Shown here: one piece after another, positions 1 through 6,837 of the stretch
Layout: every line of letters starts with the position of its first letter
How positions within the stretch are numbered: the first letter of the stretch is position 1
Assembly: GCA_038241115.1 (NCBI GenBank)
Contig: JBBRGA010000101.1
Location: 1 to 12,654, forward strand
DNA: 12,654 nt
Reading direction: 5' to 3'
Source: JANYJJ01 sp038241115
GTDB taxonomy: Bacteria; Pseudomonadota; Gammaproteobacteria; Burkholderiales; Burkholderiaceae_C
Program-made: the position numbers and the translations under genes
Notes under the pieces: model-generated
What the model saw: only the letters and a program-made list of their open reading frames with translations
Database searches by the model: none
What the model was told of the DNA's origin: nothing

Positions 1-12
1 CGGAGTCGAGCA

Positions 13-1521
13 GTGGGATACGTTGTCGGTGTTGATGGTGGTACCGAGAGCATTCGGGCTCGGGTTTTCGATTTGGCCGGGGTCTGTATAGCCTCTGCAT
101 CGCACCCTTACGAGACTCATTTCTCGGCCGGTGCGCGGGCCGAACAAAACCCCGAAGACTGGTGGTCGGCCATGGGCTTGGCCATGCGGCAAGCGGTCAC
201 GGGTGCCGGCATAGCAGCAGATGCGGTTGAAGCCATTGCGCTCGCCACCACCTGCTGCAGCGTCGTGGCACTGGATGCGCACGGCAATGCGATCCGGCCC
301 GCGATCATTTGGATGGATGTGCGCGCGGAGGCCGAAGCGGCAGCGGTGCTGGCAACGGGTGACGCCGCCTTGATCGTCAACGGCGCCGGACAGGGGCCGG
401 TCTCGGCCGAATGGATGGTCCCGAAGGCGCTTTGGATAGCACGCCACGAGCCCGCGAACTTCGAGCGCGCTGTGACGATCTGCGAATACCAGGATTTCAT
501 GAATCTGCGCTTGACAGGTCGTCGCTGCGCCAGCCTCGACAACGCGTCGATCCGCTGGCACTACTCAACACAGCGAGGCGGCTATCCCACGACTCTGCTG
601 GAAAAGTTGAACCTTCAGCCCTTGCTCGAAAAATGGCCAGCCGAAGTGCTGGCGCCGGGTGCGGTCATCGGCCCATTGACCGAAAGCGCCGCCAAGCATC
701 TGGGATTGCGCCGCGGTGTGAAGGTGGTGCAAGGCGGAGCCGATGCATTGATCGGGATGATCGGCATCGGCGTCGCTCAAGCGGGGCAGCTGGCGCTGAT
801 CACCGGTTCTTCGCACCTGATGTTCGGGGTCTCGGCGACTCCGGCTTCAGTGCCGGGGCTGTGGGGCACTTATGCAGATGCGGTTTATCCCGGGCGGCAT
901 ATTCTGGAAGGCGGTCAAACCTCCACGGGCTCCATCATCAACTGGCTGCGTCGGCTGGCTGGGGGCACGCTGGATCTGGCCGCCTTGAATGTGGCTGCCT
1001 CCGAACTTTCGCCGGGTTGCGATGGCCTGCTGGTGCTGGATCACTTCCAGGGCAATCGAACGCCTTACGTCGATGCGCTGTCACGCGGTGCCTTCGTCGG
1101 TCTGACGTTGGGCCACGGCATGCCGCATGTGTTCCGCGCCACGATCGAAGGGATATGTTTCGGCTCGCGGGCCATCTTCGAGCGCATGGCGCAGGCCGGC
1201 TTTTCTGCCAGTGAAATAACCATCGGCGGCGGTGCCACGGCGTCCCAGTTGTGGCTGCAACTGCATGCAGACATCGCCGGCCTCCCGGTCAGCGTGCCCG
1301 AATCGAGTGACGCCCCTTCACTCGGTGCAGCGATCTTGGCCGCCACGGGTGCCGGGCATTTCGGCAGCATCGACGAGGGCATCGCCGCCATGGTGCGACC
1401 GGGCCGCCGTATCGAGCCGCGGTCGCGCGAACGCGCGCAGTACGACGAGCTTTTCGAACGCTACCAAATGCTCTACCCCGCTCTCAAGCCTTTCAACCAA
1501 GTTTCAGCCGCGACACGCTGA
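13..1521 (+). CDS. FGGY-family carbohydrate (pentulose-type) kinase
   Basis: Predicted cytoplasmic ATP-dependent sugar kinase, 502 aa, the usual length for FGGY kinases such as xylulokinase and ribulokinase. Seen: an N-terminal phosphate-binding motif GVDGGTESIRARVFD (residues 6-20), the family WMDVRA segment (100-105), the segment GGADALIGMIG (241-251) whose Asp244 matches the usual catalytic base, and the C-terminal ATP-site motif IGGGATASQLWLQLHAD (404-420). The GGTES-R version of motif 1 resembles ribulokinases more than glycerol kinases, so a ketopentose or related polyol is the likeliest substrate, but this cannot be fixed from sequence. The start is GTG at 13, chosen because GGAG lies at 2-5 with 7 nt spacing and residue 1 falls just before motif 1. 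acoA begins 20 bp after its stop, so the two are probably co-transcribed. Whether other genes precede it in the operon is outside the window. Confidence 0.9.
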   Translation: MGYVVGVDGGTESIRARVFDLAGVCIASASHPYETHFSAGARAEQNPEDWWSAMGLAMRQAVTGAGIAADAVEAIALATTCCSVVALDAHGNAIRPAIIWMDVRAEAEAAAVLATGDAALIVNGAGQGPVSAEWMVPKALWIARHEPANFERAVTICEYQDFMNLRLTGRRCASLDNASIRWHYSTQRGGYPTTLLEKLNLQPLLEKWPAEVLAPGAVIGPLTESAAKHLGLRRGVKVVQGGADALIGMIGIGVAQAGQLALITGSSHLMFGVSATPASVPGLWGTYADAVYPGRHILEGGQTSTGSIINWLRRLAGGTLDLAALNVAASELSPGCDGLLVLDHFQGNRTPYVDALSRGAFVGLTLGHGMPHVFRATIEGICFGSRAIFERMAQAGFSASEITIGGGATASQLWLQLHADIAGLPVSVPESSDAPSLGAAILAATGAGHFGSIDEGIAAMVRPGRRIEPRSRERAQYDELFERYQMLYPALKPFNQVSAATR

Positions 1522-1541
1522 AACCCACTCCGACGCTTTCA

Positions 1542-2597
1542 ATGGCACAGACCACACTCCTGCGACCCTCTTCTGTGTCGCCGCCCGACACGCCGCTATT
1601 GCTCGATCTCTATCGCACGATGCGCCGCATCCGCAGCTTCGAAGAACACGTCGCCGAGTTGTATGCGCGCGGGCTTTCGGCGGGCTCAATGCTCCACCTG
1701 TCGATCGGCGAAGAAGGTGCGGCAGCCGGTGTCTGCGCCGCACTGAAGCCTCAAGACAGCTTCACAACGCACCACCGCGGCCACGGGATCTTTCTGGCGC
1801 GTGGAGCGGAGCCAGATCGGATGATGGCCGAGATCGGTGGCAAGGAAACCGGCTACTGCCGCGGAAAGGGCGGTTCCATGCACATCGCCGACATGGCCCT
1901 CGGCCATCTAGGCGCCAACGCGATCGTGGGCGGTGGCATCCCGCACGTGGTCGGCGCGGGCCTCAGCTACAAGCAGCTAAAGAAGGATGCGGTCTCGGTC
2001 GCCTTCTTCGGCGATGGAGCAATGCAGCAGGGCATCCTGTACGAAAGCATGAACATGGCTGCGCTGTGGGATCTGCCGGTGCTTTTCGTGTGCATCAATA
2101 ACCAGTACGGGATGGGCACACGCATCGACAAGGCGACCCGATCAACCGCCTTCGACCGCCGCGCCGAAGCCTTCGGCCTGCGCGCCGGCATGGTCGACGG
2201 CGAGGACGTCGAAGCGGTCTACGAACTGGCCCAGGATCTCGTGGATGGAGCCCGCAAGGGCAAGCCCGCCTTCATGGCCATCTCGTGCTACCGCTTCTTC
2301 GGCCATGGCCGCATGGACAAGAGCCCGTACCGCTCGGCAGACGAGGAAGAGGTCGGGCGCAGGCGCGATCCGGTGGCCCACGCGCGCGCCGCGATCGTCG
2401 AGCGTGCGCTCGCCAGCGCAGCCGAACTTGCCGCACTTGATGCCGAAATCGGCCGCGAGATGAGCGCCTCGATCGAGTTCGCCGCCCGCTCGCCGGCTCC
2501 GGAACTCGACACCATGTTCCGCGATGTGTACGGCGAAGGTCAGCCCCGGCCCGAGTCGATCAAGACGCGCCTCGATCGCGTGCTCGCCAGGAACTGA
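1542..2597 (+). CDS. acoA: Acetoin/pyruvate dehydrogenase E1 component, alpha subunit (TPP-dependent)
   Basis: Alpha subunit of a heterotetrameric thiamine-diphosphate E1, which decarboxylates a 2-oxo acid or cleaves acetoin and hands the acyl group to lipoyl-E2. 351 aa, normal for AcoA/PdhA-type subunits. Seen: the THHRGHG segment (76-82), the ETGYCRGKGGSMHIAD stretch typical of E1-alpha (102-117), and the TPP/Mg motif starting GDG (157-159) and ending NN (186-187). The phosphorylation-loop-like region follows with HGRMDKSPYR (255-264). The AcoA assignment rests on overall resemblance and on the AcoC-type E2 two genes downstream; a dehydrogenase for another 2-oxo acid or alpha-hydroxyketone is possible. 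The ATG at 1542 has no strong Shine-Dalgarno sequence, and coupling to the kinase stop 20 bp upstream is plausible. acoB starts 7 bp after the stop. Confidence 0.9.
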   Translation: MAQTTLLRPSSVSPPDTPLLLDLYRTMRRIRSFEEHVAELYARGLSAGSMLHLSIGEEGAAAGVCAALKPQDSFTTHHRGHGIFLARGAEPDRMMAEIGGKETGYCRGKGGSMHIADMALGHLGANAIVGGGIPHVVGAGLSYKQLKKDAVSVAFFGDGAMQQGILYESMNMAALWDLPVLFVCINNQYGMGTRIDKATRSTAFDRRAEAFGLRAGMVDGEDVEAVYELAQDLVDGARKGKPAFMAISCYRFFGHGRMDKSPYRSADEEEVGRRRDPVAHARAAIVERALASAAELAALDAEIGREMSASIEFAARSPAPELDTMFRDVYGEGQPRPESIKTRLDRVLARN

Positions 2598-2604
2598 GCT
2601 GCCC

Positions 2605-3591
2605 ATGAGCAACACCACCATGACCACCTACCGCGATGCTCTTCGATTGGCACTGCGAGACGCGATGCGGGCCGACGACACAGTTGTCGTGTTGGGCGAG
2701 GAAGTCGGCGTCTACGGCGGAGCCTATGGCGTCACAAAGGACTTGATCAAGGAATTCGGAGCCAACCGGTTGATCGACACGCCCATCAGTGAGCCCGCGA
2801 TCATCGGTGCGGCCGTTGGCGCAGCAATGACGGGACTGCGTCCCGTGGCCGAGTTGATGTACGTCGACTTCCTCGGCTTGTCGATGGACCAGGTCGGAAA
2901 CCAGGCCGCCAAGATCCGCTACATGTTCGGAGGTCAGATCGGCGTGCCGATGGTCCTGCGCACGCAGGGCGGAACCGGCCGATCCGCCGGCGCGCAGCAT
3001 TCCCAGAGCCTGGAGGCCATGGTCATGCACACGCCCGGATTGCGTCTGGCGATGCCGGCCACGGCCTCGGACGCCTACCACCTGCTGCGCCACAGCCTGA
3101 CCTTGCCTGATCCTGTGATCTTCATCGAACACAAAGCGCTGTATGCGCTCAAGGAGGACGCTGATCTGGAAACACCTATCGCCCCCTGGGGCAAGGCCGT
3201 GGTGCGCCGACCCGGCCATGACGTCACGCTGGTCACTTATTCACGCATGGTGCACGTTGCGATGGACGCTGCGCGTGCGCTCGCTGATCAGGGCATCGAG
3301 GTCGAAGTGATCGACTTGCGCACGCTGAACCCGCTGGATATGCAAACCGTCATCGCCTCAGTGAATCGCACCGGGCGAGCGGTCGCAGTGAGTGAGGCGC
3401 CGATGACAGCCGGCGTCGCCGCCGAGCTGGCGGCGCGCATCAGCGAGGAATGCTTCGACTTTCTCGAAGACCCCGTGCTGCGTCTGGCAGGCGAAGACAT
3501 CCCCATTTCCGTCTCGGCAGAGCTGGAAAGCGCGAGCATCCCCACGGTCGCATTGATCGTCGACGCCATTGCCCGAATGGTGGCGCGATGA
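2605..3591 (+). CDS. acoB: Acetoin/pyruvate dehydrogenase E1 component, beta subunit
   Basis: Beta subunit of the TPP-dependent E1, 328 aa from the ATG at 2605. Seen: the pyrimidine-binding half with GEEVGVYGGAYGVTK (31-45), TPISEPAIIGAAVGAA (59-74), whose Glu63 is the cofactor-activating glutamate position of the family, AELMYVDF (82-89), AQHSQSLEA (130-138) with the conserved His132, and the transketolase C-terminal domain from about 200 (VTLVTYS, VIDLRTLNPLD, SEAPMTAG). The frame stays open upstream to an ATG at 2524, but that start would add 27 residues unlike any E1-beta and overlap acoA by 74 bp. The chosen start has AGGA 12 nt upstream, a weak ribosome site, and sits 7 bp after the acoA stop, so translational coupling is likely. 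The stop TGA overlaps the ATG of a small ORF as ATGA. Confidence 0.92.
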   Translation: MSNTTMTTYRDALRLALRDAMRADDTVVVLGEEVGVYGGAYGVTKDLIKEFGANRLIDTPISEPAIIGAAVGAAMTGLRPVAELMYVDFLGLSMDQVGNQAAKIRYMFGGQIGVPMVLRTQGGTGRSAGAQHSQSLEAMVMHTPGLRLAMPATASDAYHLLRHSLTLPDPVIFIEHKALYALKEDADLETPIAPWGKAVVRRPGHDVTLVTYSRMVHVAMDAARALADQGIEVEVIDLRTLNPLDMQTVIASVNRTGRAVAVSEAPMTAGVAAELAARISEECFDFLEDPVLRLAGEDIPISVSAELESASIPTVALIVDAIARMVAR

Positions 3592-3704
3592 ACGACCCTT
3601 TGGTGAACCCGGCACCGCGTTTCAAGCGTCGGGCCACCCCCAGGCAGAACAAAATGTCTTCCAGGCATCGATCCGCGCGCGCGCCGTTTGGGGCCCGAAC
3701 ATGA
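3588..3704 (+). CDS. Small 38-residue ORF bridging acoB and acoC
   Basis: Tentative short gene. Its ATG overlaps the acoB stop (ATGA at 3588-3591), and its TGA overlaps the acoC start (ATGA at 3701-3704), so it fills the whole acoB-acoC gap exactly. The predicted peptide begins MNDPLVNPAPRFKRRATPRQ and is very basic and Arg/Pro-rich, with no signal peptide, membrane segment or domain I recognise. Reading it would carry ribosomes from acoB to the acoC start without dissociation, so it may be a leader-like coupling peptide rather than a protein with its own job. Alternatives: chance open frame, or a different true start for acoC (the acoC frame is open back to 3569, but those extra residues do not look like a lipoyl-domain N-terminus). 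Its own ribosome site is weak. Confidence 0.35.
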   Translation: MNDPLVNPAPRFKRRATPRQNKMSSRHRSARAPFGART

Positions 3705-4984
3705 GCACAACGTTGCTGTTGCCGCGGCTCGGCGAAACGATGGAGCAGGGTCGCGTCGTCGCCTGGCTGAAGAAACCGGGCGAATCCTTCCTGCGCGGCG
3801 AAATCATTGTCGAGATCGAGACCGACAAGACCGTGGTCGAGCTGCCGGCGATGGCCGACGGCGTGCTGCGCAGCATCGTGGCCGAGGTAGGTACCGATGT
3901 GGACGTTGGTGCCCCGCTGGGCGAGTTCGACCCCGTCGGTGCCGAGCGGGAGGTGCCACCGCACAAGCTTGATGCAACACCGGTATCGGCACCGGTCGCG
4001 CCGGCCATCGCGCCGGCGGAGACGAAGGCAACTGCGGCACCCCTTGTGGCCACTCGCGATCAAAGCACCCCACTGCGGGCCACGCCGAACGCAAGACGCC
4101 TTGCTCGCCAACACGACATCGATCTGTCCAGCGTGATCGGCACTGGCCGCCGCGCGCGCATTCAGGGCGACGACGTGCACGCAGCGATCGGCGGCGGCAC
4201 CAACAACGCGTCAGGCGGGGCGCTGTCGATGCTCGACGTGCCCGCTGGTCGCATCGCCTTCCGAGAGTGGGTCGGCGAACTGCATGACGAGGCGCCGTTG
4301 GTGTTGCTCCACGGCTTTGCGGGCGACAGCTCGGCATGGGCTGTACTGGCCAATGAGTTACGGCGCACGGGCCGCCGCGTGATCGCGCCCGATCTACCCT
4401 CCCACGGTGCCACTGATTTCAACCAGTCAGACCCAGGCTCGATGGCCGCGACCCTGCAGGCTTTCGTCGAGAGCCTGCACTTGCCCGCGATCGAGTTGGT
4501 CGGCCACTCGCTTGGCGGCGTCGTAGCGACGCGCCTCGCGGCGACCCTCGGTTCGCGCGTGAAGCGACTGACGCTGCTGGCCCCGGCAGGTCTGGGCAGC
4601 GAGATCGACAGCGACTTCATCGAAGGCATGGCGTGCGTTGCGAAGGGGGGAGGCTTGGCGCACTTGTTGAAGCGCATAGCGCTGAATCCACCGCCGCTTT
4701 CAGCTCAGCAACTCGATCAGATGGCCAGGGTCATCCACGATCGCGGCGCTTTGAGGGCGCTGGCCGACGCATTCATCAGCGGCGGCCGCCAGCAGGTGGA
4801 CATCAGCGCCGAGTTGAGTTCGCTGAAGCTCGACGTCCGCATCGTTTGGGGCCTTGACGACCAGATCATTCCTTGGCGGCACGCAACGCAAGCCGGCCCT
4901 GGAATCCCCGTGTTCTTCCTTCCCCATGCGGGCCACATGACGCAATGGGATCAACCGCAGAAAGTGGCAGCGTTATTCGCCTGA
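3701..4984 (+). CDS. acoC: Acetoin dehydrogenase E2: lipoyl domain + E3-binding domain + alpha/beta hydrolase
   Basis: E2-like subunit of the complex, 427 aa. Domains seen in order: lipoyl domain (1-78) with the lipoylation Lys43 in EIETDKTVVE; an Ala/Pro-rich linker (about 80-125); a peripheral E3/E1-binding domain (about 126-163; ATPNARRLAR, GTGRRARIQGDDV); and an alpha/beta-hydrolase domain (about 175-427) with HGF oxyanion segment (204-206), nucleophile Ser270 in GHSLGG, Asp386 in GLDDQI and His412 in HAGHMTQWDQP. The CoA-acyltransferase core of ordinary E2s (HxxxDG motif) is absent. This lipoyl-hydrolase layout is characteristic of AcoC. Start chosen at 3701 because MSTTLLLPRLGETMEQG is a normal lipoyl-domain beginning; a GGGG run lies about 7 nt upstream. 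Its E3 partner is not encoded in the window. The stop directly abuts an ATG at 4985. Confidence 0.88.
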   Translation: MSTTLLLPRLGETMEQGRVVAWLKKPGESFLRGEIIVEIETDKTVVELPAMADGVLRSIVAEVGTDVDVGAPLGEFDPVGAEREVPPHKLDATPVSAPVAPAIAPAETKATAAPLVATRDQSTPLRATPNARRLARQHDIDLSSVIGTGRRARIQGDDVHAAIGGGTNNASGGALSMLDVPAGRIAFREWVGELHDEAPLVLLHGFAGDSSAWAVLANELRRTGRRVIAPDLPSHGATDFNQSDPGSMAATLQAFVESLHLPAIELVGHSLGGVVATRLAATLGSRVKRLTLLAPAGLGSEIDSDFIEGMACVAKGGGLAHLLKRIALNPPPLSAQQLDQMARVIHDRGALRALADAFISGGRQQVDISAELSSLKLDVRIVWGLDDQIIPWRHATQAGPGIPVFFLPHAGHMTQWDQPQKVAALFA

Positions 4985-5026
4985 ATGGCAACCAGTGACC
5001 GGACCCAACCCACAGGAGATGCCGTG

Positions 5027-5173
5027 ATGCAAGATGAAATCATCTCCGAAGTCGGGCCCGAACCAGCCCGACGGCGCCCGCTTCGCATGGCCACCGCCGT
5101 AGGTGTCGCTCAGTTTGCGCAGATGCGGATGGGCTCGGCGTCGGCGGAAGCCTGGGACTTCATGCGCCGGTAG
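5027..5173 (+). CDS. Small ORF downstream of acoC, function unknown
   Basis: Possible last gene of the operon. From ATG 5027 it encodes 48 aa (MQDEIISEVGPEP at the start, a central Arg patch, then MATAVGVAQFAQMRMG and an end AEAWDFMRR). AGGAGA at 5014-5019 gives a good ribosome site for 5027, and better than for the in-frame ATG at 4985, which abuts the acoC stop and would give 62 aa. A GTG at 5024 is a third option. I recognise no domain; the length is far short of the genes that often follow aco genes (E3, lipoyl synthase), so it may be a truncated remnant or a genuine small protein. The strong Shine-Dalgarno sequence is the main reason to list it. Only 36 bp separate its stop from the stop of the converging CoA-transferase gene, and I see no clear terminator there. 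Confidence 0.4.
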   Translation: MQDEIISEVGPEPARRRPLRMATAVGVAQFAQMRMGSASAEAWDFMRR

Positions 5174-5209
5174 CGTCCGTGAACCCACCATCGCACTCGC
5201 CTCGTACGC

Positions 5210-6505
5210 TCACAGAACTTTCAAGCGCTTTGCTTCTTCAGTCAACCCTGTGCGAAAGCTCGGGTGTGAAATGGCGATCAGTTCTTGCGCGCGCTGTTTG
5301 GCTGATTTCCCTCGCAGTTGAGCAACGCCATATTCAGTGACGACATAGCTGATGTCGTTCTTGCTCGTGCTGACGTGGGTGCCCGAGGTGAGCGCTGGAA
5401 CGATGCGCGAAATGGAATCGTTCTTGGCGGTGGACGGCAAAACGATGAATGCCTTGCCGCCGCGCGAGCGGTTGGCGGCCCGCACGAAGTCGGACTGACC
5501 GCCCGTGCCGGAGTGCGGCAGGTGACCCAGACTCTCGGAGCCGCACTGGCCCAGCAGATCGATCTGCATGGTCGCGTTGATGGCCACCAGGTTGTCGTTC
5601 AGCCCGGCCAGCGCCGGATCATTCGTGAAGTCCACCGGATGGATTTCCAAGCCAGGATTTCGGTCCATGAAGCGGTAAAGCTTGTTGGAGCCGAGCGCGA
5701 AGGTCGCGATCATTTTTCCGGGCAGGTAATTTTTACGCCGATTGGTGACGGCCCCGCTTTCCACCAGCGTCAAGATGCCGTCGCCGATCATCTCGGTGTG
5801 AATGCCGAGGTCGTGTTTGTGGGTGAGCTGCATGACCACCGCGTCCGGGATGCCGCCGTAGCCAATTTGCAGTGTCGAGCCGTCGTCGATCAGATCGGCC
5901 ACGTACTTGCCGATGGCCTCCTGCACGGTGCCGATCTTCGGAAGCCCGACCTCGAGCACCGGCTCGCTGCTTTCGACAAGAGCCGCCACCTGCGAAACGT
6001 GCACGTGGCAATTGCCGCAGGCGAAAGGCACGTTGGGGTTGACCTCCAAGACCACAGCCCGCGCTCGCGCGATCGCGGCCATGGTGTAGTCGGCGCCCAG
6101 GCTGATCGAAAAGTAGCCGTGCGCGTCCATTGGTGACGCCATGCTGAAGACGACATCGGCGGGGATCAGCCCCCGTTCGATCTGGAGCGGAATTTCGGAG
6201 AAGTAGTTAGGAATGAAATCGATCCAACCTTCCTGCCCACCGGCCCGGGTGGCGCTGCCGAAGAAAAAGGCGACAGGGCGAACGTGCTCCACAGTCTGCG
6301 GGTCGATGTAGGCAAACTTGCGCATGGCCAGGATCTGCGCCACCTTCACGTCCTGGAAATCGCGCCGCTGCAGGGAGAGCGCCGTCAACAATGTCGGTGG
6401 CTCGCCAACTCCGGTCGGCACGACGATGAAATCGCCGTTGCGCACTTGACGAATGGCCTCGTCGGCAGACACGAGTTTTTGTTTATAGAGCTCTTGAATC
6501 GACAT
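5210..6505 (-). CDS. Acetyl-CoA hydrolase/transferase family CoA-transferase (4-hydroxybutyrate/acetate type)
   Basis: Predicted cytoplasmic class I CoA-transferase, 431 aa, close to the usual 4-hydroxybutyrate CoA-transferase length; it would exchange CoA between an acyl-CoA and a carboxylate, often acetate. Seen: NGDFIVVPTGVGEPPTLL (23-40), the CoA-site glycine motif GYGGIPDAV (215-223), the catalytic-glutamate segment LGIHTEMIGDG (233-243) with Glu238, and GTGGQSDFVRAA (333-344), a conserved C-terminal-domain motif. All residues expected for activity are present. The ATG at 6505 is preferred over an upstream in-frame ATG at 6589 because AAGGAGA lies 6 nt before it (reverse complement of 6511-6517) and the extra 28 residues are unlike the family. 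It converges on the aco-type operon; a role in recycling acetate or acetyl-CoA from that pathway is an inference from position only. The exact acyl substrate cannot be read from sequence. Confidence 0.87.
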   Translation of the reverse strand: MSIQELYKQKLVSADEAIRQVRNGDFIVVPTGVGEPPTLLTALSLQRRDFQDVKVAQILAMRKFAYIDPQTVEHVRPVAFFFGSATRAGGQEGWIDFIPNYFSEIPLQIERGLIPADVVFSMASPMDAHGYFSISLGADYTMAAIARARAVVLEVNPNVPFACGNCHVHVSQVAALVESSEPVLEVGLPKIGTVQEAIGKYVADLIDDGSTLQIGYGGIPDAVVMQLTHKHDLGIHTEMIGDGILTLVESGAVTNRRKNYLPGKMIATFALGSNKLYRFMDRNPGLEIHPVDFTNDPALAGLNDNLVAINATMQIDLLGQCGSESLGHLPHSGTGGQSDFVRAANRSRGGKAFIVLPSTAKNDSISRIVPALTSGTHVSTSKNDISYVVTEYGVAQLRGKSAKQRAQELIAISHPSFRTGLTEEAKRLKVL

Positions 6506-6610
6506 GCTCTTCTCCTTTGTGACGCAACGCAAAAGGCGGCTGTGTCGAGGGTAACAACGATCGTCAACCCTGCGCAGCGAGTTTGACAACTTCGCGGTGA
6601 CCCTGAGATG

Positions 6611-6650
6611 TGGTGCGGTGCGGCGCGGTGCGGTGCGGTTGAGTGCGGTG
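6611..6650. repeat. Degenerate CGGTG pentamer tandem repeat (8 units)
   Basis: Forty bases read as eight consecutive 5-mers, of which four are exactly CGGTG and the others (TGGTG, CGGCG, CGGTT, GAGTG) differ by one or two bases. It lies about 105 bp upstream of the CoA-transferase start and 200 bp upstream of the phasin/H1-like gene. Possibly slippage-generated; function unknown. Confidence 0.65.
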
Positions 6651-6685
6651 CTTTGGCAGGCAGCTCCCGTCGAGTTAGAGATCAG

Positions 6686-6721
6686 CCCCTAGGGAAAACC
6701 CCCAAATTGGGGTGTGCCCCC
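6686..6721. promoter_or_regulatory. Cluster of overlapping inverted repeats (candidate operator or RNA switch)
   Basis: Three adjacent dyads are visible: CCCTAGGG (6687-6694), CCCCAAATTGGGG (6700-6712) and GGGGTGTGCCCC (6709-6720). The middle GGGG run (6709-6712) is shared, so it can pair either with the C run on its left or the one on its right, not both. As DNA these are good candidate sites for a dimeric regulator; as RNA they could form alternative hairpins if transcription starts upstream. No regulator can be named. Confidence 0.4.
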
Positions 6722-6794
6722 TACGCCTAATCGGCATCCTTCGGGCACTTCTGCTTGCAACGGGTCCCTGCACATCGCGGCCTCGGCAAACAGG

Positions 6795-6800
6795 TTGACA
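6795..6800 (+). promoter_or_regulatory. Candidate -35 element (TTGACA) for the phasin/H1-like gene
   Basis: A perfect sigma-70 -35 consensus lies 49 bp before the start codon. The spacer and the -10 position fall inside the 8-bp tandem repeat that follows; the best -10 there is poor (TACCCC with 19 bp spacing), so the promoter would need an activator or the element may be coincidental. Confidence 0.3.
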
Positions 6801-6805
6801 CCCAA

Positions 6806-6837
6806 CCCCACTACCCCACTACCCCACTACCCCACTC
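6806..6837 (+). repeat. 8-bp tandem repeat CCCCACTA, four copies
   Basis: Three perfect copies of CCCCACTA (6806-6813, 6814-6821, 6822-6829) and a fourth ending in C (6830-6837). The last copy directly touches the GAGGA Shine-Dalgarno sequence (6838-6842) of the gene starting at 6850, and the first begins 5 bp after a TTGACA. A change in copy number would shift -35/-10 spacing or the 5' leader length without altering the protein. Confidence 0.85.

Noticed and set aside
411..1214. Long + strand open frame of 267 codons inside the FGGY kinase
   Set aside because: Arg/Ser/Ala-rich product with no domain; it is an out-of-frame shadow of a well-supported kinase gene in GC-rich DNA.
1232..2101. 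289-codon + strand open frame spanning the kinase-acoA junction
   Set aside because: Its product is Arg/Pro/His-rich and both underlying genes have strong family motifs in another frame.
2524..2604. Upstream start for acoB
   Set aside because: Would overlap acoA by 74 bp and add residues absent from E1-beta proteins.
3440..4180. 246-codon - strand open frame opposite acoB/acoC
   Set aside because: Antisense shadow; no family signature, and it crosses two real genes.
5318..6136. 272-codon + strand open frame opposite the CoA-transferase
   Set aside because: Antisense frame kept open by GC-rich codons; the - strand protein shows a complete CoA-transferase with its catalytic Glu.
6699..6720. 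Intrinsic terminator made by the C/G-run inverted repeats
   Set aside because: No T-run follows on either strand, and the position between divergent genes does not call for a terminator.
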